Program-made: the position numbers and the translations under genes
Part shown: positions 51,586 through 63,120 of the stretch, piece after piece
Position numbering within the stretch: position 1 is the stretch's first letter
How the letters are laid out: each line of letters opens with the position of its first letter
NCBI GenBank assembly: GCA_034190875.2
Contig: CM067349.1
Location: 11,440,880-11,504,879 of the forward strand
Source: Urechis unicinctus
Lineage: Eukaryota; Annelida; Polychaeta; Xenopneusta; Urechidae
Length of the DNA: 64,000 nucleotides
Reading direction: 5' to 3'
The notes under the pieces: generated by a model
The model's input: the letters and a program-made list of their open reading frames with translations, nothing else
The model's database searches: none
What the model was told of the DNA's origin: nothing

Positions 51586-52342
51586 CTGGAAAACAACAAA
51601 GTAATTCAGACACTGTCTGGTCAAATACATAACATTAAATAGTATAAGTACACAACACAAACCAGCAATTCTTGTGAGATTTTTAATATCACCCTCTACT
51701 AACAGACTATATCATATTCGGTTGCAATTATTGACATTGTCACTTCAAGCCGTGCACGACGTTTTGTTGATTTATATGTATACTACCGTCAGAGTGGGGC
51801 TATGCCACTTCATAAGTACGAGGTTTCGAAATTCTAAAACAAATTATCTTATATAAGAACACCACCAGGATAGGCTAAATTCGACCTGCGGTTCGGTCTT
51901 ACGAATTATAAGGGTCATTCTTTTATCTGTATACGATCTACTCTCAGACTATTGCACCAATTCAAAAGGAAGTAAACCATACTTCGATTTAAGTACGCCA
52001 TTGTTTCAGACAAATCATTCAACAGGGGTGTTATATTATTAGCGGTAGCTTATTAATATGCCATAGAATTTTGAATAACATATTATGTATAATGAGATAG
52101 GGTACTGGTAAATGAGAAAACATAAACCTAACCTCTGCCATGTTGATGTGTGTACAAAATTTTAACCATGAACGTCGAAAAACTTGCAGTCGCTGTCGAA
52201 CAATGGATGTGAACAACATATTTGGTTCCAAATGTAGACAATAATAGATTCGCATATTTAAATCGTTCAAAGCCAATCAAATTTCAGAAAATTATGTCAT
52301 AAAATGCCAAACAGCAGAGGGCGGTGGCACGACTGTCATGTG

Positions 52343-52399
52343 TACCTCAATCGAGGTCGAGGGACCGCACTTTGCTTGAGGTACTGGGTCACCGACCTG
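52343..52399 (-). repeat. Right terminal inverted repeat (imperfect)
   Basis: The reverse complement reads CAGGTCGGTGACCC, then AGTACCTCAAGCAAAGTGC. It matches the left end at the outer six bases and the inner block. The palindromic word GTACCTCAATCGAGGTC adjoins it at about 52,343. Confidence 0.65.
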
Positions 52400-54111
52400 A
52401 TTATTAATGAGATTCAGCGACTTTAGCTCGCTGTGAGAAGCCTGCCCGAGCTACGGTTTGATACATCCTTCTAGCAAATGAATGTAGCAGAATCAGATTT
52501 TGCCAACATTGTCCGTGGTGTCGGGAGTTATTCCAACGACTGATCTATCAATGTGCATAGATGGTGCAGATTTTAGTACTAATGTTTTATTTAAACTTCA
52601 TGCGGAGGGGAATAATTTAATACAAAGCGAATGCTCTTTGGTAATAGTACATATCGAGGAAGCAAAATAAGCTATCAATCCCAGTTTACATTGAGAGCAA
52701 TGGACTGTCAAAAGTCAAAGCAGCGGTTGCAAGTTTAATTTCAGTTGATAATTTGCGTATTACCTTTAGACTCGTGTGAGTGATCGATATATGAATGGGT
52801 TTAAATTATTCATTTGTAGCTCTTAGTCAATTAATGGCGTCAACCCTGATATTGTGAATACAACCATTGGTGGTACAGCAGACGCGTAATCAAACATCCA
52901 ATACTTGTGTGCTTGGTCCCAGTCGCAAACGATTGCCACCAATAAACTATCCAAAAGAAAGACGATTCTTTTTTATTGACAAAATAAGTAGTCAATCTTA
53001 GTTCAAGCCTTCGTTTACCTTATAACCATTCGGTCATTCAAACAAGCAGCATAGAAGTTAAGAAAAGTAAACAAATGGTAGTTCAATTTACCTGTTGCCA
53101 AATAGTGAATGGGTTTGAATGCATTAATTTGTGATAATTAAATATTAAATTGCGGGTACCCCAATACAATGATAATTAGTACACCAATGAACAGCGTTGC
53201 TGTCATTCTTAAGACACAAATAATTAAATTTCAAACCATTTTTTGGTCCGTGCAGAATCATGTTTGTGATGTAGGGAGGTCCATGTTGTGATGCAGTCGT
53301 CACGTGCTGTGCTATATTAAAGCATTCATTGACAATTTTAAATTATAATATTAGCCGTAACCCTCATTGGTCGTTAAATAGTTTGTTTCGAACATGGACA
53401 CCTTTTCATGTTACTATCATTCAGTTAACATTATTTACTATCTTCCGGAGTCAATAGCCTGCTGACTGACGTTTTCCACCGTTGTATATTTAGTCCAATT
53501 GTCAATTAAATTGTAAAAGACTTGGCTTGTTAATCTGCTTTCCTACTGTAATTGTAAATGTACAGATGATTTCAATAACATAAACAGGCAAAGGTTCGTG
53601 CGGCTTCATAATCTGACATCAGAGGAGTACTAGAGAGCCCTTACAAGGACACGAGATATCGTAGTACAAGCATATTGATTCAATTTAACGGAGGTGGTCG
53701 ACTACAAAGGAGAAGTGGTTTTCACTCGTCCGGTTGCTTGTATTTTGCAATATGAGTAGTTGCGGCGCTGCGGAGGGAGCACGTAAGAACATACGAGGAG
53801 TTCATTGACTAAGGATAGCAAGTGTAATGCGGGATAAGAAGGCCACTCAGGGTTTATCCAATACGCATGACCGGATGTAATCCGCAACAATTAAACAAAT
53901 ATCCATCACAGGTGGTCCATATACATTTGGGCGATACCCCCGCGTTTTATTGGGCATGTAACGATATTTATTTCAGCAAATGGTTGAGAAATGTTGGATT
54001 TATATGTTACCAAGATGCTTTAGAAAAGATAATCGTTAGCATGGGGAACCACACTCGTGTCTAGGCATTTTACTGCCACAAATGCTACTTTTTTATGTCC
54101 CGCAAGGAATG

Positions 54112-55163
54112 TAGATGTTTGGCAATTTCTGCGCCCCACCCCTAATAGGAAAGTGGTATTTTCATATCAGCTATTTAGTCTTGCTCTCGATTCATAAAAA
54201 TTGGTTTAATACTGCATAGAGAATAGCCCCAAATTAAGCACCCTTTACAGCGCTTTGAAAGCCCTTCTTAATGGTACAATTTTTTCAGTGGAACAGAGTA
54301 CAGTTGCAATATTTTAATCTTGGGATTGATGTTAACCAATATAAAATTAGTTTGCGGATTTAACTTTTTGTTGACTGTTCGCTGCAGCAGTCGACTTCAT
54401 TGTTGCACTATACGGGCAAGACATTTTTCAATAAGACTGCTGTGATGTTATCTAAACAGTCCTCAATTGAATATATGGGACTTCACCTGAATGAGCATTT
54501 GCTCGCAGTGTCGTTATATTTATGTTAGTCATGGGCATGGTGTATGTGTAAATCGGTGCGTGTGTAAATAGGCTTGAGGAGGTGATAGATGGATTTGTTT
54601 AGATTTTATCTCGTCGTAGCAAAAAAAACTCTGCAGATGTAGAAACTCGAGAAACTACTGCGATAAATCAGTTGCTTTGTTGAAATGGTTCTATAGCAAC
54701 TTCGATATAAAGTGTATAATGTTAATATATAATAGCCGGGAGAAATAGAAGCGCTACCTAGCACGAATTTAAGTGATTAGTGACAGTGAAACGCTTTTGG
54801 GGGCATACCACAATTTGGAAGTAATGACCTACGCAACTTTGTATCTTGCATTGGTACCATCGATGACAGGTAGATTGCCTGTCCTAAAGTAGTATGATGG
54901 ACTATATAATGATGCTAAGATTCAGATATTGTTTTTGTAAAACCAAGTGTCATCTTAATCTTTGAAAGGTTTATATCAACAACCCAGTGAACAGTACAAT
55001 CTAGCAGCAGAAATCAATAGGATGAGAACGGATATCCTGGATTTTACTTTAATTGCTTGTCGTGGTAAGTATAATTATTATAATAAGCCAATTGATGCTG
55101 TTATTTTAGGGGTCCTTTTATTTCCGGTTATCGTCTCAAACGTCCTATAAGAGCAGAATGGTG
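54112..55163. other. About 1-kb extra segment in this repeat copy
   Basis: In the 8.65-8.76 kb counterpart, GTCCCGCAA(G)GAA and the GAATATATTTGGCCCTGTAG block are about 110 bp apart. Here they are about 1.05 kb apart. The extra DNA has no repeat landmarks. It holds a coding-like frame near its right end. Terminal repeats were not identified, so it may be an insertion or a replaced segment. Confidence 0.5.
54962..55150 (+). pseudogene. Coding-like fragment, unrecognised
   Basis: The frame reads LYQQPSEQYNLAAEINRM, RTDILDFTLIACRG, then KYNYYNKPIDAVILGVLLF. An acceptor-like TTTGAAAG precedes it and a near-perfect donor CGTG|GTAAGT follows CLIACR, so either a short exon ends there or the frame continues. 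The start shown as Met is not a true ATG. No family is recognised. Confidence 0.3.
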
Positions 55164-56399
55164 TCAGAGTGAATATATTTGGCCCTGTAGTCTGCCGGCT
55201 ATGACAGATTTGAAATGTTCATGCTATGATGGTCTCATTGAATCTAGCCCAAAACTAGATGTATTAATGGGAAAAGTCCAGGGCTTGATTCCCCGAAACA
55301 TCGTACGGGAAACATCAGGGGTCACAGGCGACACATTTTCTTAAGACTTAAATTTTCAACGAACTGCCTCCGCCAAACTTTGTACAAACCTAGAAGTAGA
55401 TGAGGAATACAGTTCAGCGTGATTCTTAAGTAACGTCAAGTTGGTGACTAAACGCTTGCTAAAACAATATTTATGATAAAATTTTGAATATTGTTTTATA
55501 CATATCAGCTGCAAGTTGAACACAAGTTAAAGTGGACAGTATTTATCACATCAGCGCACACCATTTGACCTGAATATTGTACACTAAAGAAATGAACGTA
55601 CGTCAATCCAACTAATCGAATATAAAACACCCAGCCGAATTACACATAAAATGTTACCCTTAAGACATCTGATCAATAACACGATGTATCAATGGTATAT
55701 AAAAACCCCTACGGTCCTATCATGCCGAGAAATATATTTATTTCTCAGCTGTTTAGATATTCACATTGACACATAGAGGGTTTTGTTCCACTAGCTTGCT
55801 AGAAACATGCAATAATATGTGGCCCAATATGTGGTACTTAACGTTATCATTTGCTGCATAGCCAGTTTCTTAAACTGTGTTAAGAAGCATTTGTTTGGGC
55901 TAATTACCCATAGCTTTCCAAGTAATAATCATGATTTTGCTCTAAACGTAAGGTTGCATGATTGAATAACACGACAATGCTCAATCTGGATTACAATCAA
56001 GTTATGAAACCAATCTTCGTCATGCATGGCGCGTGAATACCTGAATTACGCGACTTAGCGTCAATCAATTTAGGTAGAGGGTTCACGAGCTGTGGCAGCC
56101 ATTTTTACATCAGCCGTCTTGAATGCAACTTCCGGATAGGTTGGTTAAATTCGAAGTCTGCTGTTCCGACCTTATGTACTCAAGCACGAACAAAATGACC
56201 GATTTGTGAGATCTAGCCGGCATGTTATGCAGTCTACAGCGTAGGGGCTGCTGGAAAATGTATCACCTGGGGAAAAGTGCGTCTGGTAGATAAGGACCTA
56301 GAAGTACTCGTGTACGAATGCACAAATGCCGGTAGAAGGTGCATGACTCAAATGTGTTGTCAAGGTCAGTTACTGATTAGATCCGGTATGACTATGCTG

Positions 56400-58420
56400 T
56401 TGTCATAGCTAGTAATATAAATGTTTTGAGGCTGATGCATTCACGAGATTCCCTTTCACGTTTTATAATATGAAGAGTAAACTTTATTTCAAACATTCAT
56501 TTAAAGTCAGCGCGATACTCCCTTTAACAATGGAATCCATTTTGTGTTCGTTGGCAATGAGAAATAACAGATGATTATATCATCCTGCTGTTTGCCGTGA
56601 AATTGGATGTAAATGAAGACGTAAATCGCCAATTCCTGCAAGCCACATCCTACAATAACCATTACATGATATCTATTTGCATACCGCGTGCAGTATACAT
56701 AACCGAATAATCTCACTAAATGTGCTAACTACGACTAGCTTTGTCATTGCAGGCTGCAAAAATCACCGCTCATTTCCTGCACACCTTTCTTCCCTGCTAT
56801 TGGGTAACTATATTTTGCATATGTTTACCTGTGTTAAATACTGGAAATATAGTTTATTGATTTTTTTTCAAATTCGAATAAGCGACAATATATCTATGAG
56901 AACGTGTAGGAAATGGCTACAGATATGGGGTGCAATAAGTTTGAAACACAGCCTTTACGAACTTTAATGCCGGCTCTAGTACATGGACGTTTGTAATTGT
57001 GAATGATGTTGGTATTTTTTAGCTAGTTACGTCACTAGGGCAGATGCGGTTAATTAACTATCGTCAGCCGTTATCACTAGTCATCAGAACGGTATATTTT
57101 ATTCTCAAACCATACATGCTTAATCTGTAATTCCCCTCGTATGTCACCCACTTCTAATACGGAAGCGTGGCTACGTCACATCTGATCAGGGTAATTGACG
57201 ACGGCCCACATACAGCACCTGCCCAACTTGCCTTATATACTGTGCCACATGTGAAAAGTCTTATATGATCAGTGTCAATACCGAATGATCACGCAAATCG
57301 AACGATGATGGAAAGTTTTTAGTGGCGTTAATCATAGGCGCTGGTGTGAAGCTCTTGTAGCTGTTATTACAGATCTGCTGAGGTTGTTTTTTTGACAGAC
57401 TTGGCTGTTATATTCATGCACAACTACCAATTGGTTTATATCAATCAACGTCTGTATTTTTGCATTTGTGCTCGATATTTTGGCTAGATGGGAGGACACA
57501 ACGGTCATTGGGATACACTGTTAAATATTGGAATCATAAGTTGGCAGATTGCCATCGGAGTATTAAGCGATCCGTACTGTGAAGCATTAAAGAAAAACAG
57601 CCAAACACTATTAGTATCGAATCCACTGAGCATGTTGTACACCTGACTGAGGCATCAATGATATACCGCGCCATCGTCGTTAGTAGCATAGCCCAGACGT
57701 ACAATCTAAAGAAACGCCCCTGTGCCCTGTCGGATATACATCTATGTACATATGTCCCGCTCGTGGCATTATGATCACGCCTCATTAGCATATTCTCGAT
57801 GGGCCTAACAGGTGCCTAATGAAGTCTGAAAAAAAAGAACAGTAGAGCGACTAGTGAACGTACGTCTGATCATCCCGAGACCTCGGTCGTTTCTGCTGTT
57901 GCACTGCATTGTTAGATAGCTTTGAAAGACTTGACAATTCTGACAAATCAACAATACTTACCCGGCTACCTCTTCCTGCTGACCCGGAAAGGCTCATCTC
58001 GCGTCAGCATTTTTTTGTTTGATTATCATCGTAATTAGATCCATTCATGGCCAGGGCGCACTTATAATAGCTCGTTTAAGACCGCTTTCGGCAGGGGACA
58101 TTGCTGTAGGAATAATTATTAACGAGTCGCCGAGTTTTCCAGGTAATGGTACGATTGCCGTCCACAGCTTGATGTCAATTTATATAATACCCCAGAAGGG
58201 AGTAAAAACGACTTGTTTGTTGCACACAAAATAATTTATAGCCGATGAGGCACTCCATGCCGAGGAATAGTGCATATAACAAATTTTATCAACACCAGAC
58301 GAATAAATTAACTATACTGGGAGAATGCAAGTAATTTATCAAAACTAGCTCCGGATTCATTCAGGTGACCAGTTCATTCCCTTTAGACTAACCATTTAGT
58401 ACCCACCCTCAAACTTTTAC
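56400..58420 (+). repeat. Further tandem copy of the large repeat family
   Basis: TGTTAAATACTGGAAAT (about 56,831) matches 35,020. It is followed by GTGAATGATGTTGGTAT (about 57,000), GATCAGGGTAATTGACG (about 57,184), TCATTGGGATACACTG (about 57,505), GATTATCATCGTAATTAG (about 58,020) and CCCAGAAGGGAG (about 58,191). The distance from the TGACATTGGTATC landmark at 46,610 to its equivalent here is about 10.4 kb. Removing the 3.1-kb transposon and the 1-kb segment leaves about 6.3 kb. Confidence 0.75.
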
Positions 58421-58479
58421 TAATCATGTGCTGTCAGCGTGTTCAATAAGCAACAGAAGTTCTCACAGCTTTGGTTAGC

Positions 58480-59053
58480 AAAAACTCTGGTCTCCGTTAA
58501 CATCGCACACAGCAGCAACTTCGTTTCCAGGGATGATCGATCTCGATCACTGATCTCGCTGCGCCCTTGCTAGTTCGCTCTCCTAGCCCGAAGACCTGAC
58601 GTCACTATTTAAAATAGTTTGAGAAACTGAGTAACGACCAGTTTACATTTAGTTCTGGATAGCAGCGGCCTTCGTTTAATGATGTTACTCCCGTTGGAAA
58701 ACAATGACTTCATTGCTATTTACAAGTGTGTTGCGTTTAATTTTCGGAGGGGCCAACATTAAAGAGGTCAGTCTGTCAGCGGAAATGAGGCCGTGTGGTG
58801 AAGTTTGGTTTTGTGTTGTGTTCAATGCAGCAGTGGCTGGATAGTGGGGATTTAATAATTGGGTCCAAAATGCTGTCTGCGGCGCGGTCAGGCTGCCGGT
58901 AGACGGCCGCGGTGGATCTTGGATGCAAAAGGTGAAAAAAGACACTACGGCCATGGGGGGAAAGGTCACGGCAAACTTGGCCGTAATATTTGGTCATTTT
59001 CAAGGGGCATCACGGCCACTTGAAGGGCCACAACGGCAATGGCCGTGAAATTC
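58480..59053. other. GC-richer segment with a cluster of CACGGCC words
   Basis: Two overlapping minus-strand frames (58,685-58,969 and 58,776-59,003) share the DNA in different phases and have no motif, so neither is supported. Between about 58,910 and 59,050 the word ACGGCC or its complement GGCCGT appears at least six times, ending with GGCCGTGAAATTCC at the edge of the TA array. Confidence 0.5.
58597..58614 (+). promoter_or_regulatory. CRE-like palindrome next to a TATA-like box
   Basis: TGACGTCA at 58,597-58,604 is followed one base later by TATTTAAAA. The arrangement resembles a core promoter with a cAMP-response element, in a locally GC-rich patch. No supported gene starts downstream, so this may be chance. 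Confidence 0.25.
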
Positions 59054-59532
<479 letters not shown>

Positions 59533-59689
59533 CCTCATGGTATGCTATGTGTTTGTTGACATCACTAACTCTGTTTTAAGTCATCTTAAGCTCGAAATGT
59601 ATATTGGTATATTCATTGTTGTCCAATGATTATGTTGGTTGTATTCTAGACTTGATGTGGTGCTATGTGGTTGATTAACTAAGTAGTAG

Positions 59690-59790
59690 TCGAAATAATA
59701 TTGTTGTTGTTGTATTATTATTGATGTGATTATTAGTAGTAGTATTTGTGGTAGTAGTATTTGTTTACTTTTTATGATTGAAACACAGAA
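59690..59790 (+). repeat. Degenerate trinucleotide tract (GTT/ATT/AGT)
   Basis: Runs of TTGTTGTTGTTG, ATTATTATTG and TAGTAGTAGTA follow each other. On the minus strand this tract comes after the open frame at 59,854-60,093 and could be the degenerate tail of a retroposed sequence. Confidence 0.6.
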
Positions 59791-59853
59791 TTGAGAAAGC
59801 GTTCTATCCCGCAGATATTATATAACGATAATGGTTTACCCGTGTTTAGTATC

Positions 59854-60093
59854 CTATCTCTCTTTTCTCAAGAGCTGATAACGTGCAAGTGTGATTTCAG
59901 CAAATCTAGAATGTTCAAGTGTACATCTTTCAGTAGTTACAAACACATCTGGTAAACAAGAACAAACCGATGCCTCAAACTCCGGCGTCATATTTCCGTG
60001 GTTCGCAATTTCGTGTAAACTACTTAAAAAAGCTTGAAAGTATGCCTGGTGTACCTGTACTACCTGCATCAAATCTGTTCGGAAAACTATCAC
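59854..60093 (-). pseudogene. Coding-like frame, unrecognised, possibly retroposed
   Basis: From an ATG at about 60,070 the frame reads MQVVQVHQAYFQAFLSSLHE, IANHGNMTPEFEASVCSC, LPDVFVTTERCTLEHSRF and AEITLARYQLLRKER before the stop. It is uninterrupted, helical and of balanced composition. The DNA just upstream (CTGTTCGG...CCCCTACCCCAGTCTTCC) matches the repeat at about 37,555-37,590. The 3' side runs into a trinucleotide tract. No family is recognised. Confidence 0.35.
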
Positions 60094-60119
60094 CCCCTAC
60101 CCCAGTCTTCCGACTTGAT

Positions 60120-61385
60120 AAAATACCGATCGTTTGTTAAAACCCTCCGATGCTCATATGTTCCACTGCTAATGCATCATGTGGACTGAAGTGCAACCTG
60201 TCCCTAAACAAATGTGGTTAAGCGATAAAATATGAGAAGCCATCAATGAAGGCACCACTGACTTTCTCGAGTGTACCATAAAGGGACACTATCTAAGAGT
60301 TCTTGAACCGAGAAATTCCAAACCGCAAAAGCACTCCAAACGCAGCTACTTGTCTAACCCGTGAATTGCTAACGGTGAGCAGCTTCTGGTATTTCGCCAG
60401 TATTTACTCTTGGCTAAAATCTCTTCAGATATCATTCGTCCCAACCTCTGGTACCAGCCTGCGTGTTTTACCGAACTCTGTCTATGCCTCAACCAAATGT
60501 TTAACCTAATCGACCCCCGCCCCACCATGCCTTTCTCCCCATTGTAATGCGGAATGCAAAGGTTGATTGCTTGTTTACCAGTACGGTTCTTAGGATGTTA
60601 TCAATTCTTATTTCTACAATTCTCAGTATTCCAATTTTGGCGCTTACGTTGGCTCTCAACATAGCAAGGGCTATATTAAATGTTGGCAACCAAACCAACT
60701 GAAAGTTTTATAATTTAAAGTATGTAACTCACCAGTGAAATTATTGAAAAGATTGACCCTGATAGCCTTGAATCAGAAGTTTAAAAACAGTACAACATAT
60801 CTACCGCGGTTCATGTCACTCCTAAACAATTGATAGACGTTCAACACGTTGCATACATTAAGTGTTTTTGAGCAATATGTCCTTTATATCTAAATCACGT
60901 ATTTCACCGAAACGCCTGAAGATCATACTTAGCTGAAACTGAATTAAGAATACCGATCTCAACCTTCTCGACACGTATTCGGTGACGTGAACGAGATCTT
61001 TAAAGGCTCATAGTGCTTTGCGATTATGTAAAACAATTCGATTTAGGTTATACATATGCAAATCGATCTGTCATCATTTGCCTGACTGTTTCTATCATAC
61101 GGATGACACATAGATGGCATTCATGTGTTTACTGTTAGGATGCGCTAGTTTACTAATGGATGAATTAATAGTTTTGGTCATATTCCAGGACGCTAGCATG
61201 TCAGACACCAATTATTTTTGTTGCCGTTTTCGATCATCATCCGGCGCTGATGGAAGCATTCAAGCTTGTTTATCGTACTCGTATTATCCATCTAGACATT
61301 ATGACAGGCACCATCCTGTTTTATCCACTCTATGTTGATGAGACCTAACCGTTATGTAGAACCAGACGGATTCCACTGGGAGGCA
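60120..61385. other. No gene recognised
   Basis: Short frames on both strands (60,303-60,509 plus; 60,346-60,528 and 60,501-60,698 minus; 61,114-61,338 plus) overlap or lack motifs. No repeat-family landmark is evident. Confidence 0.4.
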
Positions 61386-61389
61386 ATAC

Positions 61390-61520
61390 GTCAAATTGTA
61401 AAAACACTCCCTTATCATGAACGGCGCATGAATACCTGAGTAACGTGAATAAACTAGTGTCAATCAATATACGCAGAGGGGCTATACACTGCATGAGTCG
61501 GATTTAAATCAAGCGTTAGA
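61390..61520 (+). repeat. Fragment of the large repeat family
   Basis: CATGAACGGCGCATGAATACC then TGAGTAACGTGAA, GTGTCAATCAAT and AGAGGG match 9,607-9,670 and 56,022-56,085 in order. Confidence 0.6.
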
Positions 61521-62310
61521 TGAATCGATGCTATTTATCCTGTTGAAAATATATCTACCAGCTAAGTTAACTGGGGATGTAATGATGTGATTACAAAATC
61601 TAGCGAGAGTGGCCGAAATGATGATATTGAATCAGGTACATAACTATCATGACTATGTCCTGTAGACTATTGCATTTAGGTGTAATAATGATGTGTACCA
61701 CCATATGGGAAACTATGTACTACAAGCTGATCATTATAATAAGATACAGTCTATTTTAGATTATACAGTTATGACGAACTACATGAGACATTAGTTGCTA
61801 TTTTATTGTGGAAGTCCTTGTTAAAAAAAGGTCGACCAGCTAAGTTGTTTATTCATATGCATTATGTTGATTTACAAAGGAGAAGCCTCAAACCTTGCCG
61901 GCAGATTATGTGATTTCAATGATTGTCTCAGTCTTTCAAAATGTACACCAAAAACACATAAAGCGATGCCAATTGTAAGTTAATAGAACAAAGTGTCTAC
62001 CTAAGAACCTAGCGAGTATCAACCACAATAAATCGGCCGGGAAAATAATGACTGTAAGGGCAACTATCCCTTAAGGACTTCTATTTCAGTTATCCTGGTC
62101 ATATGAAAAAAAGTGTGCCGTATAATGAGTTAATAGTTCAAAAATTGCAAATGTTGCAGCATTATCCGTATTAAGACAATGGCGGCTGTGGCAAAATTTA
62201 AAAAATCTGTAGTGCAAAGCCCTTTATTGATTTGCGCAGAACGCGCGCAGTTTGCCAAGCAGCTAGACGATTGCTGATTCCTCTCGTGTAAGGCGGATAA
62301 TTACCACGTG
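61520..62310. other. No gene recognised
   Basis: Nothing supported is seen. The plus strand has dense stops and no shared landmark was found. Confidence 0.4.
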
Positions 62311-62560
62311 TTTAACAGGGAAATACTCGTTCTCGGCGGGAAAACATCCTGGTAACGTATCTGTTATAAATTACCGATGCGAGCGAATCAAATAAGTACT
62401 AGAACAATATTCGACTATGAGGGAGACAGTTAACGCGGGAATTGTCTTCGATAGGATGTGTGCCGAGTGAGCCTCGCCATCGCCACACGGTTCAGTGCGG
62501 CATATACACGACTGATGGGCGGCAATAACGCTTCTGGTAGCAAGTAGTTTAACAATACAC
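62310..62560 (+). repeat. Repeat copy shared with 23.5-23.8 kb
   Basis: AAATACTCGTTCTCGG, TTGTCTTCGATAGGATG, GAGCCTCGCCATCG, GGTTCAGTGCGGCATA and ACTGATGGGCGGCAATAACGC match the 23.55-23.77 kb block in order, with clear divergence. Confidence 0.65.
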
Positions 62561-62889
62561 CAGGACTCTTTACTGGACGATAATAATCCAAGTGATACAG
62601 CAATGTGTTTTATAATAAAAATCCGATACTGTTATATTTAGTGATAATGACGCGTAGTTCTTGTTAGTCATAAATAGCCTTACCATACATGAGTCCAGCA
62701 TCAAATTAGTCAATGAAGTGTGTTGTGAACAACCAAGTTTCTCGGTCTGTGTATCATGCATCTTAGTTTTCATAGATCTTAGCATCTCCGAGACTAGATT
62801 AGTGCATCCATTCTAGTATTGGGATTAATATGAATATTCATCATGCAATCTCTGGTAATAATTACCTGCTTGAGTGAGTACTTATTCAA

Positions 62890-63120
62890 TCATGCTTCCA
62901 TGCATACTTGACCGCCTCATTTTGTTAACGCTGATGTATACCCTTTGTGTGGCAACGCTTTTGAGCACGGTGCCATCAACGCAAGTAGGGGGTGAGCATT
63001 TCTTGATACGACGAAATCTTTCCGTCGTATTAAGGCTAATGCAATATACGTTGGTATTAAAGTGCTACTAACTCACCTTATGCATAAGTTATGATTAGAT
63101 AACAAAATACTGGATTATCC
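62890..63120 (+). repeat. Repeat copy shared with 27.37-27.60 kb
   Basis: GCATACTTGACCGCCTCATT and the following TTGTTAACGCTGATGTATA are identical in both copies, and the match decays downstream through AACAAAATAC. Confidence 0.7.

Larger units (their letters stand above)
49304..52399. mobile_element. 3,096-bp DNA transposon with CAGGTC/GACCTG ends, superfamily unassigned
   Basis: The segment interrupts a repeat unit exactly between GGGCCCGATTAT and ATTATTAATGAGATTCAGCG, which are contiguous at 6.8 kb. It starts CAGGTC and ends GACCTG, and it is flanked by 5-bp ATTAT duplications. Just inside, both ends share AGTACCT(ACC)TCAA(A/G)CAAAGT in inverted orientation, with GAGGTAC words repeated near the right end. 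Inside is a minus-strand decayed coding stretch at 51,050-51,585. Five-base duplications do not match hAT, piggyBac or mariner habits, and I do not assign a superfamily. The coding content is not recognised as a transposase. Confidence 0.75.
52405..56400 (+). repeat. Large repeat family copy after the transposon (variant Y)
   Basis: The copy resumes with AATGAGATTCAGCG, then CAGAATCAGATTTTGCC, AGTCGCAAACGATTGCC (about 52,920), TAACCATTCGGTCATTC (about 53,022), GCGGCTTCATAATCTGAC (about 53,600), CTAGGCATTTTACTGCC (about 54,060), CAAAACTAGATGTATTAATGGG (about 55,250), CTAGAAGTAG (about 55,391) and AAGGACCTAGAAGTA (about 56,300). Each has a counterpart in the same order at 6.8-10.2 kb, with one extra segment at 54.11-55.16 kb. 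Confidence 0.8.

Noticed and set aside
58685-59003. Two overlapping 94- and 75-codon minus-strand frames
   Set aside because: They overlap in different phases in GC-richer DNA where stops are fewer, and neither has a motif.
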